Assembly: GCA_009692065.1 (NCBI GenBank)
Contig: SHZY01000036.1
Location: forward strand, 1-44,655
Length of the DNA stretch: 44,655 bases
Source: Gemmataceae bacterium
Lineage (GTDB): Bacteria > Planctomycetota > Planctomycetia > Gemmatales > Gemmataceae
Reading direction: 5' to 3'
The translations under genes were made by a program, and so were the position numbers. The notes under the pieces were generated by a model. That model ran no database searches and was not told the origin of the DNA. It saw only the letters and a program-made list of their open reading frames with translations. Shown here in pieces: positions 33,439-41,943 of this stretch. Numbering within the stretch: position 1 is the first letter of the stretch; each line of letters opens with the position of its first letter.

Positions 33439-33574
33439 CTTCCGCCTCCTTTTTACGTTGAGATGGTTTCAAAATCTGCTTGAGGGTTGCCTGATCGATC
33501 CGATTATCCGCGTACATCGCCCGGACGAGTCGCTCGAAATCTCCGGTCACCTGATGGCTATCGAATACTTCAAG
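33398..33574 (-). pseudogene. Out-of-frame C-terminal tail of the DUF2089 gene
   Basis: In the +1 frame relative to the upstream ORF, reading resumes at CTT (33574-33572) and gives LEVFDSHQVTGDFERLVRAM and then YADNRIDQATLKQILKPSQR, ending at TAG (33400-33398). This fits the usual DUF2089 C-terminus after the helix-turn-helix. One extra A at 33575 (in GCCAAGACTTGA) breaks the frame. The tail contains the Shine-Dalgarno sequence of the next gene. Confidence 0.6.
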
Positions 33575-33752
33575 TCTTGGCGATGAGCCGATCGAGCCGC
33601 AGCCGTACCGTCGGATATGAGAGGCCGTACGCCTCCGCCAGCTCCTTGAGTGAACCGGAAGCGAGCACGAAGCGTTTGAGAAACGCTACGTCTTCGTCTT
33701 CGAGCAAATCAATCCAGTCACGGTGATCGATCATTGTTGAGTTATCTTGCAC
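33570..33752 (-). CDS. DUF2089 family regulator, N-terminal part (frame interrupted)
   Basis: 60 aa from a GTG at 33752; the ATG at 33734 (MIDHRDW) is the alternative. The sequence WIDLLEDEDVAFLKRFVLASGSLKELAEAYGLSYPTVRLRLDRLIAK is a DUF2089 helix-turn-helix. Such proteins are probable transcription regulators. Family members usually continue for another 40-60 residues, and a matching tail is found in the +1 frame right after the TGA at 33570-33572. The cause is a sequence error, a real mutation or programmed frameshifting. Confidence 0.75.
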   Translation of the reverse strand: MQDNSTMIDHRDWIDLLEDEDVAFLKRFVLASGSLKELAEAYGLSYPTVRLRLDRLIAKT

Positions 33753-33976
33753 ACGATATCAATGAAAAGAAAGTCAGCTTTTTCATGTGTTGTGTTTTCT
33801 TGAAATTCCTTCATGGCGTGCAATCGCCGAATGCCCAGGAACCTTTAGCAATACACAGGAGACCCGCGGAAATGCTCGCTCGTCGGTTTCGCGCATCGGG
33901 CGGATTCCGCCGTCCTACCATTGCCTGTACGCGCATTACAGGGTAGACTATCGCGAAGAACCAAAGGGGGGATACC
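33753..33976. other. Divergent intergenic region, no gene recognised
   Basis: The 224 bp between the DUF2089 and DUF1501 genes is visibly AT-richer than its surroundings around 33755-33850, as expected for divergent promoters. Short frames here (33734-33946 and others) have no binding site or recognisable product. Confidence 0.45.
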
Positions 33977-35353
33977 ATGCTCCAGATCCAATCCAGTAAG
34001 GTATCACGCAACTGCCAGGGGATTTCACGCCGCACGGCGCTCAAGGCCGGATTCTGCGGGCTGCTCGGGCTTTCGCTTGCCGATATGCTCAAGCTGCAAT
34101 CGCAAGCCTCGGAAGTCTCACGCAACAAGTCGGTTATCTTGATGTGGCTCGACGGCGGCCCGAGCCACATGGAGACCTACGACCCGAAGCCGGAAGCGCC
34201 GACCGAGTACCGCGGCCCCTATGGCGTCATCAACACCAACGTGCCGGGCATCCGCATCGCCGATATTTTGCCGCAACATGCCCGCCATGCCGACAAGATG
34301 GTGTTCCTGCGTTCGATGCACCACGACACGGGCGACCACTTCGCCGGCGCCCACTGGATGCTGACGGGCCGCGCGGGCTCCACCGCCGCAAACTTGCCGC
34401 AGATGTATCCGTCGGCGGGTTCCTACATCGCCCGCGCACTTGGCCCCAATCAGCCGGGTATGCCGGCGTATGTCGGCCTGCCGTCGGCGCAGAGCATTTA
34501 CCTTTTCCCCGGCTACATGGGGGCCGCGTACCTCGGCGCACAGTACAACCCGTTCGATGTGGATCGTGAACAACAATACCTCGGCGCCAACTCCAACGTC
34601 CGCATCGGCTCGCCCCGCCGGCTTCAGAATCTACTGCGTTCGCAATCGGGCACGATGGAGAATCGACTGAGCCTGGTGCGTTCGCTCGACACGATGCGGC
34701 GCGACCTCGACCGCTCCGGCACCATGGACGCAATGGACCGTTACCAGCAGCAGGCCGTCGATCTGATCATGAGCCCGCGTGCGCGCGACGCCTTCGACAT
34801 CGACCGCGAGGATCCGCGCCTGGCCGACCGCTACGGCCAGGGACCGTGGGGCCGCTACACGCTGATGGCGCGGCGACTCGTCCAGGCGGGCGTCACCTTC
34901 GTCACCGTCGATATGCCGCACTGGGACGATCACTCCAACATCCGCGACGGCCATGGCTACAAGCTGCCGCACGTCGATCGGGCCGTTGGGGCCCTCCTCG
35001 AAGATCTCGAAACGCTGGGCATGTCGAACGATGTGCTGCTGATCGTGATGGGAGAGTTCGGGCGTACGCCGCGCATCAACACGGGGCAGCCGGGCATCCC
35101 GATTCCTGGCCGCGATCACTGGGGCAACGCGTTCTCGGTGCTGCTGGCCGGCGGCGGCTTGCGGACGGGCCAAGTTATTGGCGCGACGAATTCACGAGCG
35201 GAGCATCCGGTCAGCCGGGCGTTGCGCCCGCACGACCTCATGCAAACGGTATATCGCTGGCTCGGCATCGATCCGGCGCAGACGTTCCGCGACCACTCCG
35301 GCCGGCCGCACGCGATCCTCGATCAAGGGGCGCCGATTCACGAGATCTTGTGA
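33977..35353 (+). CDS. DUF1501 family protein
   Basis: 458 aa. It has a Tat-like N-terminus (GISRRTALKAGFCGLLGLSLADML) and the DUF1501 core, a sulfatase/alkaline-phosphatase-like fold: SVILMWLDGGPSHMETYDPKPEAP, FLRSMHHDTGDHFAGAHWMLTGR, VTVDMPHWDDHSNI, VLLIVMGEFGRTPRIN, GRDHWGNAFSVLLAGGG. These conserved Asp and His residues match the metal-site pattern of the fold. DUF1501 genes in planctomycetes usually sit beside a DUF1553/DUF1549 cytochrome-type gene; none is here. GGGGGGAT lies just before the ATG. Function unknown, presumably extracytoplasmic. Confidence 0.93.
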   Translation: MLQIQSSKVSRNCQGISRRTALKAGFCGLLGLSLADMLKLQSQASEVSRNKSVILMWLDGGPSHMETYDPKPEAPTEYRGPYGVINTNVPGIRIADILPQHARHADKMVFLRSMHHDTGDHFAGAHWMLTGRAGSTAANLPQMYPSAGSYIARALGPNQPGMPAYVGLPSAQSIYLFPGYMGAAYLGAQYNPFDVDREQQYLGANSNVRIGSPRRLQNLLRSQSGTMENRLSLVRSLDTMRRDLDRSGTMDAMDRYQQQAVDLIMSPRARDAFDIDREDPRLADRYGQGPWGRYTLMARRLVQAGVTFVTVDMPHWDDHSNIRDGHGYKLPHVDRAVGALLEDLETLGMSNDVLLIVMGEFGRTPRINTGQPGIPIPGRDHWGNAFSVLLAGGGLRTGQVIGATNSRAEHPVSRALRPHDLMQTVYRWLGIDPAQTFRDHSGRPHAILDQGAPIHEIL

Positions 35354-35363
35354 CCCGTATCCC

Positions 35364-35401
35364 CGTTTAGCGCCCGCATGGCCCCACGCGGGCGCTAAAC
35401 G
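35364..35401. repeat. Palindrome, TTTAGCGCCCGC family, between convergent genes
   Basis: Perfect 14-bp arms CGTTTAGCGCCCGC (35364-35377) and GCGGGCGCTAAACG (35388-35401). It lies between the DUF1501 stop and the end of the methyltransferase-like gene. Confidence 0.9.
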
Positions 35402-35411
35402 AAGACCGGAT

Positions 35412-36089
35412 TCACCAAACAAACGGAATCAGCCTCGCCACCTTCGTCCGATATGTTTCATATTCCTCCCCGAAGTCGCGCACCAAATCCCGCTCTTCCA
35501 GCGGGATCGCAATCAGCACGTAAACCGTCAACTCCACGTTCATCATCAGCAACTCCGGCGGCATGATCGGCTGTGCCCAGATAGCGATCAAGAAACCCAA
35601 CATCAGCGGATGTCGCACATACCGATAGGGTCCTTCGATGCACAGCGGCCCGCGAATCTCGGACTCGCCAGTCCACGCCTGCGTCAAACCGAAGAAACTC
35701 CCGTGATCGAACCAGCGGCAGCACGCGATGATGCCAAGAGCGCCGAGCACGCTGATCGCGAAGATCCAGATCGGCCCCTGCCAGACCGGCTCGCCGGACA
35801 GCGGCTCCCAGAACAACACCAGCGCCGTCACCACGATGCCGGAAGTCGCGACGTAGATGGAACGACCGAGGACGCCGAGGCGTTGCTTAAACGTCAGCCT
35901 CGCCATGCCGCTGTGTTGCAAGGCGAAGAGCGTCAGTAGGAATACATTCTTGCCCCAATCGCCGGCGCCGGCCGTTGGTTCGGTGCGCGGCAAATACCCG
36001 GTTCCAGTGCCGACGACATAGGCAAAAAAAACGCCAGCGCCGGCCAGGCCGATCAAGTAGGCGATCACGGCGAAAGCGAGTGCGAACAC
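35412..36089 (-). CDS. ICMT/NnrU-like membrane protein
   Basis: 225 aa with about six membrane segments. The C-terminal half carries the isoprenylcysteine carboxyl methyltransferase/PEMT-type signature: GPLCIEGPYRYVRHPLMLGFLIAIWA, then EERDLVRDFGEEYETYRTKVARLIPFVW. These residues bind S-adenosylmethionine in ICMT. The N-terminal half (VFFAYVVGTGTGYLP, FALQHSGMARLTFKQ) is closer to NnrU-type proteins. Bacterial members have varied or unknown substrates. The gene is divergent from dapA. Confidence 0.8.
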   Translation of the reverse strand: MFALAFAVIAYLIGLAGAGVFFAYVVGTGTGYLPRTEPTAGAGDWGKNVFLLTLFALQHSGMARLTFKQRLGVLGRSIYVATSGIVVTALVLFWEPLSGEPVWQGPIWIFAISVLGALGIIACCRWFDHGSFFGLTQAWTGESEIRGPLCIEGPYRYVRHPLMLGFLIAIWAQPIMPPELLMMNVELTVYVLIAIPLEERDLVRDFGEEYETYRTKVARLIPFVW

Positions 36090-36190
36090 GAGTGGCCCCT
36101 TCGCGTTTCCGAGGGAAAACGTAAGATCAACTGAGATTGTATGGTCCGCGCCGTTCTACGAGCGGCGGCACAACGATGAGGGGTCCGGGC

Positions 36191-37078
36191 ATGGCCACCA
36201 AGGGCGAAATGTTTGCGGGGCTAACCGTGGCGCTGATCACGCCGTTTAAGGACGGGCAGGTCGATTACACCGCTCTGCGCAAACTCGTCGAATGGCACAT
36301 CGGCGAAGGGACCGACTGCCTCGCCCCGTGTGGCACCACCGGCGAATCGCCGACGCTCGATCACGAGGAACACGAACGAGTCATCAGCGCCGTCTGCGAA
36401 TCCGCCCGTGGCCGAATCAAGGTGATGGCGGGCACCGGCTCGAACAGCACGCGCGAGGCGATCCGCCTGACGAAGTCCGCGAAGAAAGCCGGCGCTGACG
36501 GAGCACTGATGGTCGGCCCGTATTACAACAAGCCGACGCAGGAAGGCTACTACAAGCACTTCGCCGCCGTCGCTGACGCCGTCGATTTACCGATCGTCCT
36601 TTACAACATCCCGGGCCGCACCGGGTCGAACATCCTTCCCGAAACCATCGCCCGACTCGCCAAGCTGCCGCCGATTGTCGCGGTCAAGGAAGCGACCGGC
36701 TCGATGGACCAGGCATCGGCGACGGCGGCCCTGTGCGACATCACCCTCTTGAGCGGCGACGATAGCTTGACCTTGCCATTGATGAGCATCGGCGGCCGCG
36801 GCGTTGTCAGTGTAGTCGGCAATGTCGTCCCAAGAGACATGAAGGCGATGCTCAACGCCTGGGAAGCCGGCAAACTCGCCGAGGCGATCAAATGGCACTA
36901 CAAACTCTTCAGCTTGTGCCGCGACATGCTCGGCATTGCGACCAATCCGATCCCGGTCAAGACCTCCATGAAGATGCTGGGCCGCGACACCGGCGAATTG
37001 CGCCTGCCGATGTGTGCGATGGATACGGCACTGGACGCCAAGTTGCGGCAAACGCTGGCGGGGTATGGGTTGCTTTAA
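36191..37078 (+). CDS. dapA: 4-hydroxy-tetrahydrodipicolinate synthase
   Basis: 295 aa, the usual length. It condenses pyruvate with aspartate semialdehyde in the diaminopimelate/lysine pathway. TIM-barrel motifs: [10 protein letters not shown] with T49-T50, YNIPGRTG with Y138, and VAVKEATG with the Schiff-base lysine K166. GAGGGG eight bases before the ATG at 36191 decides the start; ATGs at 36137 and 36176 would only add unconserved residues. Diaminopimelate is needed for peptidoglycan, which relates it loosely to the VanX-type fusion, though the two are 27 kb apart. It could also be a DapA-family aldolase with another substrate, but all key residues are present. Confidence 0.92.
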   Translation: MATKGEMFAGLTVALITPFKDGQVDYTALRKLVEWHIGEGTDCLAPCGTTGESPTLDHEEHERVISAVCESARGRIKVMAGTGSNSTREAIRLTKSAKKAGADGALMVGPYYNKPTQEGYYKHFAAVADAVDLPIVLYNIPGRTGSNILPETIARLAKLPPIVAVKEATGSMDQASATAALCDITLLSGDDSLTLPLMSIGGRGVVSVVGNVVPRDMKAMLNAWEAGKLAEAIKWHYKLFSLCRDMLGIATNPIPVKTSMKMLGRDTGELRLPMCAMDTALDAKLRQTLAGYGLL

Positions 37079-37083
37079 GGTTT

Positions 37084-37136
37084 AGCCGGCGAGCTTGCTC
37101 GCCGCGCTTGGTACACGGCGAGCAAGCTCGCCGGCT
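37084..37136. repeat. Palindrome, AGCCGGCGAGCTTGCTCG family
   Basis: Perfect 21-bp arms 37084-37104 and 37116-37136, 11-base loop. It lies between dapA and the PQQ-propeller gene. A degenerate relative is at 21771-21818. Confidence 0.9.
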
Positions 37137-37153
37137 AGGCAGTGGGGGATTTC

Positions 37154-38398
37154 ATGAAGCGCACCTTGTTTCCGATCCTGCTCATCGTCATCACTGCATC
37201 GCCGGCCTGCGCCGACTGGCTACAATTCCGTGGCCTCGGAGGAAGCGGCGTCGCTCCCGATAAAGGCATGCCCGTCACCTGGAGCGTCACCGAGAACATT
37301 GCCTGGAAGTACGAGATGCCCGGCGCCGGCGGCAGCTCCCCCATCGTCGTCGGCGACAAGGTGCTGCTCTCCTGCTACAGCGGCTATGGGCTCGATCGCT
37401 CCGAACCTGGCGACCAGAAAAACCTCACTCGGCACCTGGTCTGCGTCGATCGTCGGACCGGCAAATTACAATGGAAAGCAGACTTCCCTGCGCCGCTGCC
37501 AGAGCCCGAGTACAGCTCCTACCAGGCGCTGCACGGCTATGCGTCCAGCACGCCGATTTCCGACGGCAAGCACGTCTGGGTCTTCCTCGGCAAAGCCGGC
37601 GTCTACTGCTACGATCTCGACGGCAAGGAGAAATGGAAGGCCAGCGTGGGCACCGGCACGCACGGCTGGGGCAGCGGCACCTCGCCGATCCTGCACAAGG
37701 ATCTCTTGATCGTCAATGCCAGCGTCGAAAGCGGCTCCCTCATCGCCTTCGACAAGAACTCCGGCAAGGAGCGATGGAACACCAAGGGCATGCGCAGCTC
37801 CTGGAACACGCCGATCCTCGTCAAGCTCGCCAACGGGACGACGGAACTCGCCGTCGCCACGCAGCCCAAGATGCTTGGCTTCGATCCCGACACGGGCAAG
37901 GAACTCTGGGATGCCGCGACTTATGACTGGTACGTCTGCCCCAGCCTGGTCGCCCACGCCGGCATTCTCTACGGCCTGCAGCACAGCATTTGCGTCGCTG
38001 TCAAGGCGGGAGGACGCGGCGACGTGACCGAGTCGCACGTGCCGTGGAAAAAGAACCTCGGCGCCGTTGTGAGCTCGCCCCTTTATCACGATGGCAATCT
38101 CTACTGGGCCGCCAACGGCACCGCCTTCTGCGTGAAGGCCAGTGACGGCAGCACGATCTATCGGGAGCGTCTCAAAGCGGGGGGCGACTTCTACGCCTCG
38201 CCGGTGCTGGCCGACGGCAAGCTCTACTACGTGAGCCGATCCGACGGCGCCTATGTCCTCGAGGCCGGTCCGAAGTTCAACCTGCTGGCCCACAACACAC
38301 TCGACAAGAGCACTTTCAACGCCGGCCCCGCGGTCAGCGGGTCGCAGTTGTTCCTGCGGTCGGATCGGTATCTGTATTGCATCGGCAAGGAAAAATGA
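37154..38398 (+). CDS. Secreted PQQ-like beta-propeller protein
   Basis: 414 aa. Signal peptide MKRTLFPILLIVITASPACA, then DWLQFRGLGGSG, the usual opening of planctomycete proteins of this family. At least five propeller blades can be followed: VCVDRRTGKLQWKADF, YCYDLDGKEKWKASV, IAFDKNSGKERWNTKG, LGFDPDTGKELWDAAT, FCVKASDGSTIYRERL. There is no sign of the dehydrogenase catalytic residues, so it is more likely a binding or scaffold protein than a PQQ enzyme. GGGGGA precedes the ATG; an in-frame GTG at 37142 is not preferred. Confidence 0.9.
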   Translation: MKRTLFPILLIVITASPACADWLQFRGLGGSGVAPDKGMPVTWSVTENIAWKYEMPGAGGSSPIVVGDKVLLSCYSGYGLDRSEPGDQKNLTRHLVCVDRRTGKLQWKADFPAPLPEPEYSSYQALHGYASSTPISDGKHVWVFLGKAGVYCYDLDGKEKWKASVGTGTHGWGSGTSPILHKDLLIVNASVESGSLIAFDKNSGKERWNTKGMRSSWNTPILVKLANGTTELAVATQPKMLGFDPDTGKELWDAATYDWYVCPSLVAHAGILYGLQHSICVAVKAGGRGDVTESHVPWKKNLGAVVSSPLYHDGNLYWAANGTAFCVKASDGSTIYRERLKAGGDFYASPVLADGKLYYVSRSDGAYVLEAGPKFNLLAHNTLDKSTFNAGPAVSGSQLFLRSDRYLYCIGKEK

Positions 38399-38407
38399 TG
38401 GTCGATC

Positions 38408-38458
38408 GAGCCCGACGCGCAAGGAAGGGATATCTTCCCTTGCTTGCGCGTCGGGCTC
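38408..38458. repeat. Palindrome between convergent PQQ-propeller and holA genes
   Basis: Arms 38408-38429 and 38437-38458 pair at 21 of 22 positions (GAGCCCGACGCGCAAG and complement). The right arm reaches the holA stop codon, so it probably terminates both genes. Confidence 0.88.
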
Positions 38459-39467
38459 AGGCGCCTACCGCCTCGTTTTTGTGTGCCAGCTTCAACAAGA
38501 ACCTCTCGAACAGCGTCCGTGCCGACAGCACGCTGTTGCCACGCAGGTCCATGTTGAGTTGCAGCAACCAATCGTACAGGCGATCCAGCCGGCGCCGGCC
38601 CAAATGGCGGATCTGCGCCTCGGCTTCCTTCAGCTTGAACGGCGGCACGCCCGCTTGCGCGACGGCAGCACCGAGGCTGATCCCCTGCGTCGTCAACCGG
38701 GTCGCCTGCGCCAGCTTGCGCAATTGGAAACTCATCGCGCCGATGATCCGCATCGGCTCCTCACCCTGGTCGAACAGGCGATCGAGGATGGCCAGCGCGA
38801 CTTTGGCATTGCCCACGCCGATCGCATCAAAAATCTTCCAGATATCCTGCGTGTGGCTGTTGCCCACGAGTCGCTCGACGTCCGCAAATTCAATCTTCGA
38901 CTTCGCGCCGACGGAAATGGACAGCTTCAAGAGTTCCTGATCGAGCACTCCCATCTCGGGATCCACCAGTTCGGTCAAAAACCTGGCCGCATCGGCGGGA
39001 AGCTGCTTTTGATAGTGGCTCGCACACCAATCGGTGCACCATTTCGCCAGGTGATAGCTCGCCGGCGCCTTACAGGCAACGGTCGCCGCGTTGTCGATCA
39101 TCTTGGCAAGGCGCGTGTTTGAAGGCCATGCCTTCACGTCGAGGATGAGCAACCCGGTTTCCGGCAAATGTGCGAGCCGCTTCTCCAGTTCGCCGCGGTA
39201 CTTGGTGACGAACGGGTCGGCATTCTCCACCTGGACGACGCGCTTGGTGTCGAAAAACGGCACCGTATCGAGGTCGTCGAAGACCTCCGCGAAGATTGCT
39301 TTATCGCCGGCATGCGTAGAGACGGATTGGCTGTCGGCTTCGTCGCCGAGTGTGCGTTTGATCAGAGCGCGAATGACGTGGCGTTTGAGAAACGCCTCGT
39401 CGCCATGCACGACGTAGAGAGGGCCGAGCTTGGCCTTGGTGCTGGAGAGAAAGGGGAGGGCTTCCAT
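38457..39467 (-). CDS. holA: DNA polymerase III delta subunit
   Basis: 336 aa. The clamp-loader delta subunit, which opens the beta clamp. Features: LGPLYVVHGDEAFLKRHVIRAL at the N-terminus (the degenerate Walker region of delta), FFDTKRVVQVENADPFVTKY, LLILDVKAWPSNTRLAKMI, and the C-terminal collar with LDRLFDQGEEPMRIIGAMSFQLRKLAQATRL. The start is placed at ATG 39467: a longer frame to 39503 begins MRALNEEG, which is a translation of the palindrome at 39481-39532. The stop lies at the edge of another palindrome. Confidence 0.88.
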   Translation of the reverse strand: MEALPFLSSTKAKLGPLYVVHGDEAFLKRHVIRALIKRTLGDEADSQSVSTHAGDKAIFAEVFDDLDTVPFFDTKRVVQVENADPFVTKYRGELEKRLAHLPETGLLILDVKAWPSNTRLAKMIDNAATVACKAPASYHLAKWCTDWCASHYQKQLPADAARFLTELVDPEMGVLDQELLKLSISVGAKSKIEFADVERLVGNSHTQDIWKIFDAIGVGNAKVALAILDRLFDQGEEPMRIIGAMSFQLRKLAQATRLTTQGISLGAAVAQAGVPPFKLKEAEAQIRHLGRRRLDRLYDWLLQLNMDLRGNSVLSARTLFERFLLKLAHKNEAVGA

Positions 39468-39480
39468 TCGTTGGATCCGC

Positions 39481-39532
39481 CCCTCTTCGTTTAGCGCCCG
39501 CAAGGCGCCTGGCGGGCGCTAAACGAAGAGGG
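39481..39532. repeat. Palindrome, TTTAGCGCCCGC family
   Basis: Perfect 21-bp arms 39481-39501 and 39512-39532 (CCCTCTTCGTTTAGCGCCCG and complement). It lies between the cyclase-repeat gene and holA, both on the minus strand. Confidence 0.92.
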
Positions 39533-39534
39533 TA

Positions 39535-40680
39535 TTACTTCGGCTTGCAATAACTCAGCGCCATCAACGCATATCCCGTCACAAGGTTCTCGTCCGCTTC
39601 CATCCAATTGGGAACGTTGCGGAAATTGCCGCCGGGGAGTTGGCGTTTTGCAAGGGCCTCCGTGATGTCCTTGCGCCAGTCGTGTTTGACGCCTTTGTTA
39701 TCGATGACGTGGTCGATGCCGAGCGCGTCGAGGCTCTTGGCCATGGTGTTGTAATAGTAATACAGGCCCCACTGCGAGCGTACGTCTGGCATGCCTGGAT
39801 TCTTGTCCACGCTGTAGTTGTTCTGGATCCACTCGTAGGCTTTCTTGACGCGCGGGTCGTCCTTGGCAACGCCGCAGTAGATCATGCTCTTGACGCCGGC
39901 GTAGGTCATGCTGCCGTAGCCGGGCAGGGCGCCGTTGTCGAGCGGCTGATCGACAACCTTGGTGGCGCCGCCGGTCGCAGCAGTATAGATAAAGCTGCCG
40001 TCGCCGATGATCTTGGCCCACGGGCGATCGTTGTGCTCCCCCTTGATATTTTGGCAACGGCCGACAAAGATCAGCGCCTTCTTCATCGCCGGATCATCGG
40101 GGCCGACGCCCGCGGCCTTCAGGGCGTCGAGGAACATCTGCGTGTTGGAGAGATCGGGGCGCGATTTGCTGTCGTAGCCGGCGCCGCCGAAGAAGTCGCT
40201 CGTTTGGTCCTTGCCGTCGTCTTCGTCCCATTGCAGCTTCTTCAAAAATGCGACGGCGTCGCCAATGACGGCCTTGTACTTATCATCCTGCCTGGCCTCG
40301 ATGAGCGCCATCACGTTGATGCTGGTGACGTAGTTTTGCAGCTGGACCTTGGGGTCCTGGCCGGCGATGTGCTTCTTCTCGGGGTTGACGAGACCCTCGA
40401 TGTACTTGAGGGCCTTCTGTGCGGCCGGATCTTGCGGCGTCGCCTGGCCCGTTTTGAGCAGCCCCGTCAGCGCGATGCCGGTGACGCCCGGCGTCTTGTC
40501 GGTGCTCCAGCCGTCGTTCTTGTCCTGCGTGCTCAGCAGAAACCTGGCGGCCTTCTGGGCGACGGCGTCCCAGGTCTTCTTGTTGGGGCCGATCTTGCTT
40601 TCGCCAGCGGGAGCGAATGCCAGACTCCAACCCGTCAAACAAACGAATCCAGAGAACGCGAGGATGATAGTCTTTCGCAC
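39535..40680 (-). CDS. Secreted squalene cyclase/prenyltransferase-repeat protein
   Basis: 381 aa with a signal peptide (about 1-23). The rest is an alpha/alpha-toroid with prenyltransferase/squalene oxidase-type repeats: AARFLLSTQDKNDGWS, VTGIALTGLLKTG, NVMALIEAR, SNTQMFLDALKAAG, GSMTYAGVKSMIYCGVAKDDPRVKKAYEWIQNNYSVD, and GLYYYYNTMAKSLDALG. The DxDD motif of squalene-hopene cyclases is absent, so it is not a classical cyclase. Such exported toroids are common in planctomycetes and have no known reaction. The gene is separated from holA only by a palindrome. Confidence 0.85.
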   Translation of the reverse strand: MRKTIILAFSGFVCLTGWSLAFAPAGESKIGPNKKTWDAVAQKAARFLLSTQDKNDGWSTDKTPGVTGIALTGLLKTGQATPQDPAAQKALKYIEGLVNPEKKHIAGQDPKVQLQNYVTSINVMALIEARQDDKYKAVIGDAVAFLKKLQWDEDDGKDQTSDFFGGAGYDSKSRPDLSNTQMFLDALKAAGVGPDDPAMKKALIFVGRCQNIKGEHNDRPWAKIIGDGSFIYTAATGGATKVVDQPLDNGALPGYGSMTYAGVKSMIYCGVAKDDPRVKKAYEWIQNNYSVDKNPGMPDVRSQWGLYYYYNTMAKSLDALGIDHVIDNKGVKHDWRKDITEALAKRQLPGGNFRNVPNWMEADENLVTGYALMALSYCKPK

Positions 40681-40836
40681 GGGGTATCCTCCACGGTGGG
40701 ACGCAGCGAACAGAAGAAATCCATTGCAAAACCAGTGCCAATTGTTGGTTTCATTCTATCCCAGGTGAATGCCAGAAGAAAAGGCAAGTAGGCGGCTGCT
40801 TGCGAACGAAATCGTCAGCGCTGGGCAGAAAACACG

Positions 40837-40867
40837 CAGAGCCGCGCTCGTCGTGAACGCGGCTCTG
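40837..40867 (-). terminator. Terminator of groES
   Basis: Perfect 10-bp stem CAGAGCCGCG (40837-40846) and CGCGGCTCTG (40858-40867). On the minus strand it is followed by CGTGTTTTCT. It lies 58 bp after the groES stop codon. Confidence 0.65.
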
Positions 40868-40924
40868 AATTTGGCTTGGCCCCGATCCCAACGGCTCGTT
40901 TACTCGCCATTGGGCTTGTGGGAT

Positions 40925-41212
40925 TTAATCGATGACGGCGAGAATATCGTCTTCGGACATGATGAGGTACTCTTCGCCATCGACCTGGACTTCGTTGCCG
41001 GCGTAGGACGAGAAAAGTACGCGGTCGCCTTCCTTGACCTGGAATGCGGCTCGCTTGCCGGTTTCGAGCAGCTTGCCATCGCCTAGGCTAAGAACTTTTC
41101 CCTGGCGAGGTTTTTCCTTGGCGGTGTCGGGCAGAAGGATGCCGCCCGCAGTCTTCTCTTCGGCTTCAAGACGCTTGACCAGAATCTTGTCGTTCAACGG
41201 AATGACTTTCAT
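40925..41212 (-). CDS. groES: Co-chaperonin GroES
   Basis: 95 aa, full length. The 10-kDa lid of the GroEL chaperonin: [44 protein letters not shown], where the mobile loop that docks on GroEL is [16 protein letters not shown], then [36 protein letters not shown]. There is no groEL next to it: its own terminator follows and a receiver gene precedes it. I see no CIRCE operator in the 40 bp upstream. GAGGGG lies eight bases before the ATG. Confidence 0.96.
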   Translation of the reverse strand: MKVIPLNDKILVKRLEAEEKTAGGILLPDTAKEKPRQGKVLSLGDGKLLETGKRAAFQVKEGDRVLFSSYAGNEVQVDGEEYLIMSEDDILAVID

Positions 41213-41251
41213 CGCGAGGACCCCTCAATGATGTTGATTTGAATTTGCAAG

Positions 41252-41683
41252 CTATCCGAGATCCTGTGCTCCCGCCTCAGGCTCGGATCGCAGACTATCT
41301 TCATATGCTTTCAAGGCCCGAAGCATAGTGTACAAAAGAATGCTTCTGCTGACCGGCTTCGGAATCACGCTGTAGGCTCGTACCTGGAACGCCTGGCGGA
41401 TGATCTCCTCGGTCGCGTTGGCGGTAACCAGGATGCAGGGCAAAAAGGCGTTGAACTGATGCACGATCTGCACCGTCTCAAGGCCCGTCATCCGTGGCAT
41501 CTGCACATCGAAGAGCGCCACCTGGATCGACTCGCTATGAATGATCTCGATCGCTTCTTCGCCCGATGACGCCAACAGCGCCCGATAGCCTTCCGGTTCC
41601 AGAATGTCGCGCAGCGTCTCGCGGCAGGCATCGTCATCATCCGCTATGAGCACGGATAATCGTTTGTCGCTCGTTGTAGTCAT
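41252..41683 (-). CDS. Single-domain response regulator
   Basis: 143 aa. One receiver domain and no output domain: SVLIADDDDACRETLRDIL with the acidic pocket D15-D17, phospho-acceptor D59 in ALFDVQMPRMTG, LVTANATEE, and VIPKPVS with the conserved Lys. It probably acts through protein contacts; no kinase gene is adjacent. GAGGTGA before the ATG at 41683 decides the start over the GTG at 41692. The C-terminal SEPEAGAQDLG contains a half-arm of the CCGAGCCTGAAGCG palindrome family (41273-41287), so the end of the protein appears to be repeat-derived. Confidence 0.9.
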   Translation of the reverse strand: MTTTSDKRLSVLIADDDDACRETLRDILEPEGYRALLASSGEEAIEIIHSESIQVALFDVQMPRMTGLETVQIVHQFNAFLPCILVTANATEEIIRQAFQVRAYSVIPKPVSRSILLYTMLRALKAYEDSLRSEPEAGAQDLG

Positions 41684-41943
41684 GCCGCTCACCTCAGTTG
41701 CTGGTCCATAAGAATGGTCGGCGGCATCGAAGCCCCAGAGGTCCCCCCTCCGGGCTATCGGTCAAGGAAACAACGCAAAAGGCGTACCGCACATCCAGGC
41801 CGTTGGCTTGAACGCTGTAAGTCCTTGAGGTATATGAAGCATAGGACGCGAATAAAATCAAGGTCGGGCCAGGTGGAATTTTGACCAGACTGCCAATACC
41901 ATGCGATTTCCTGTCAAAATGACGCTTCGTTGAGGCGCAACGC

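Noticed and set aside
41213..41251. CIRCE operator before groES
   Set aside because: The TTAGCACTC/GAGTGCTAA inverted repeat is absent.
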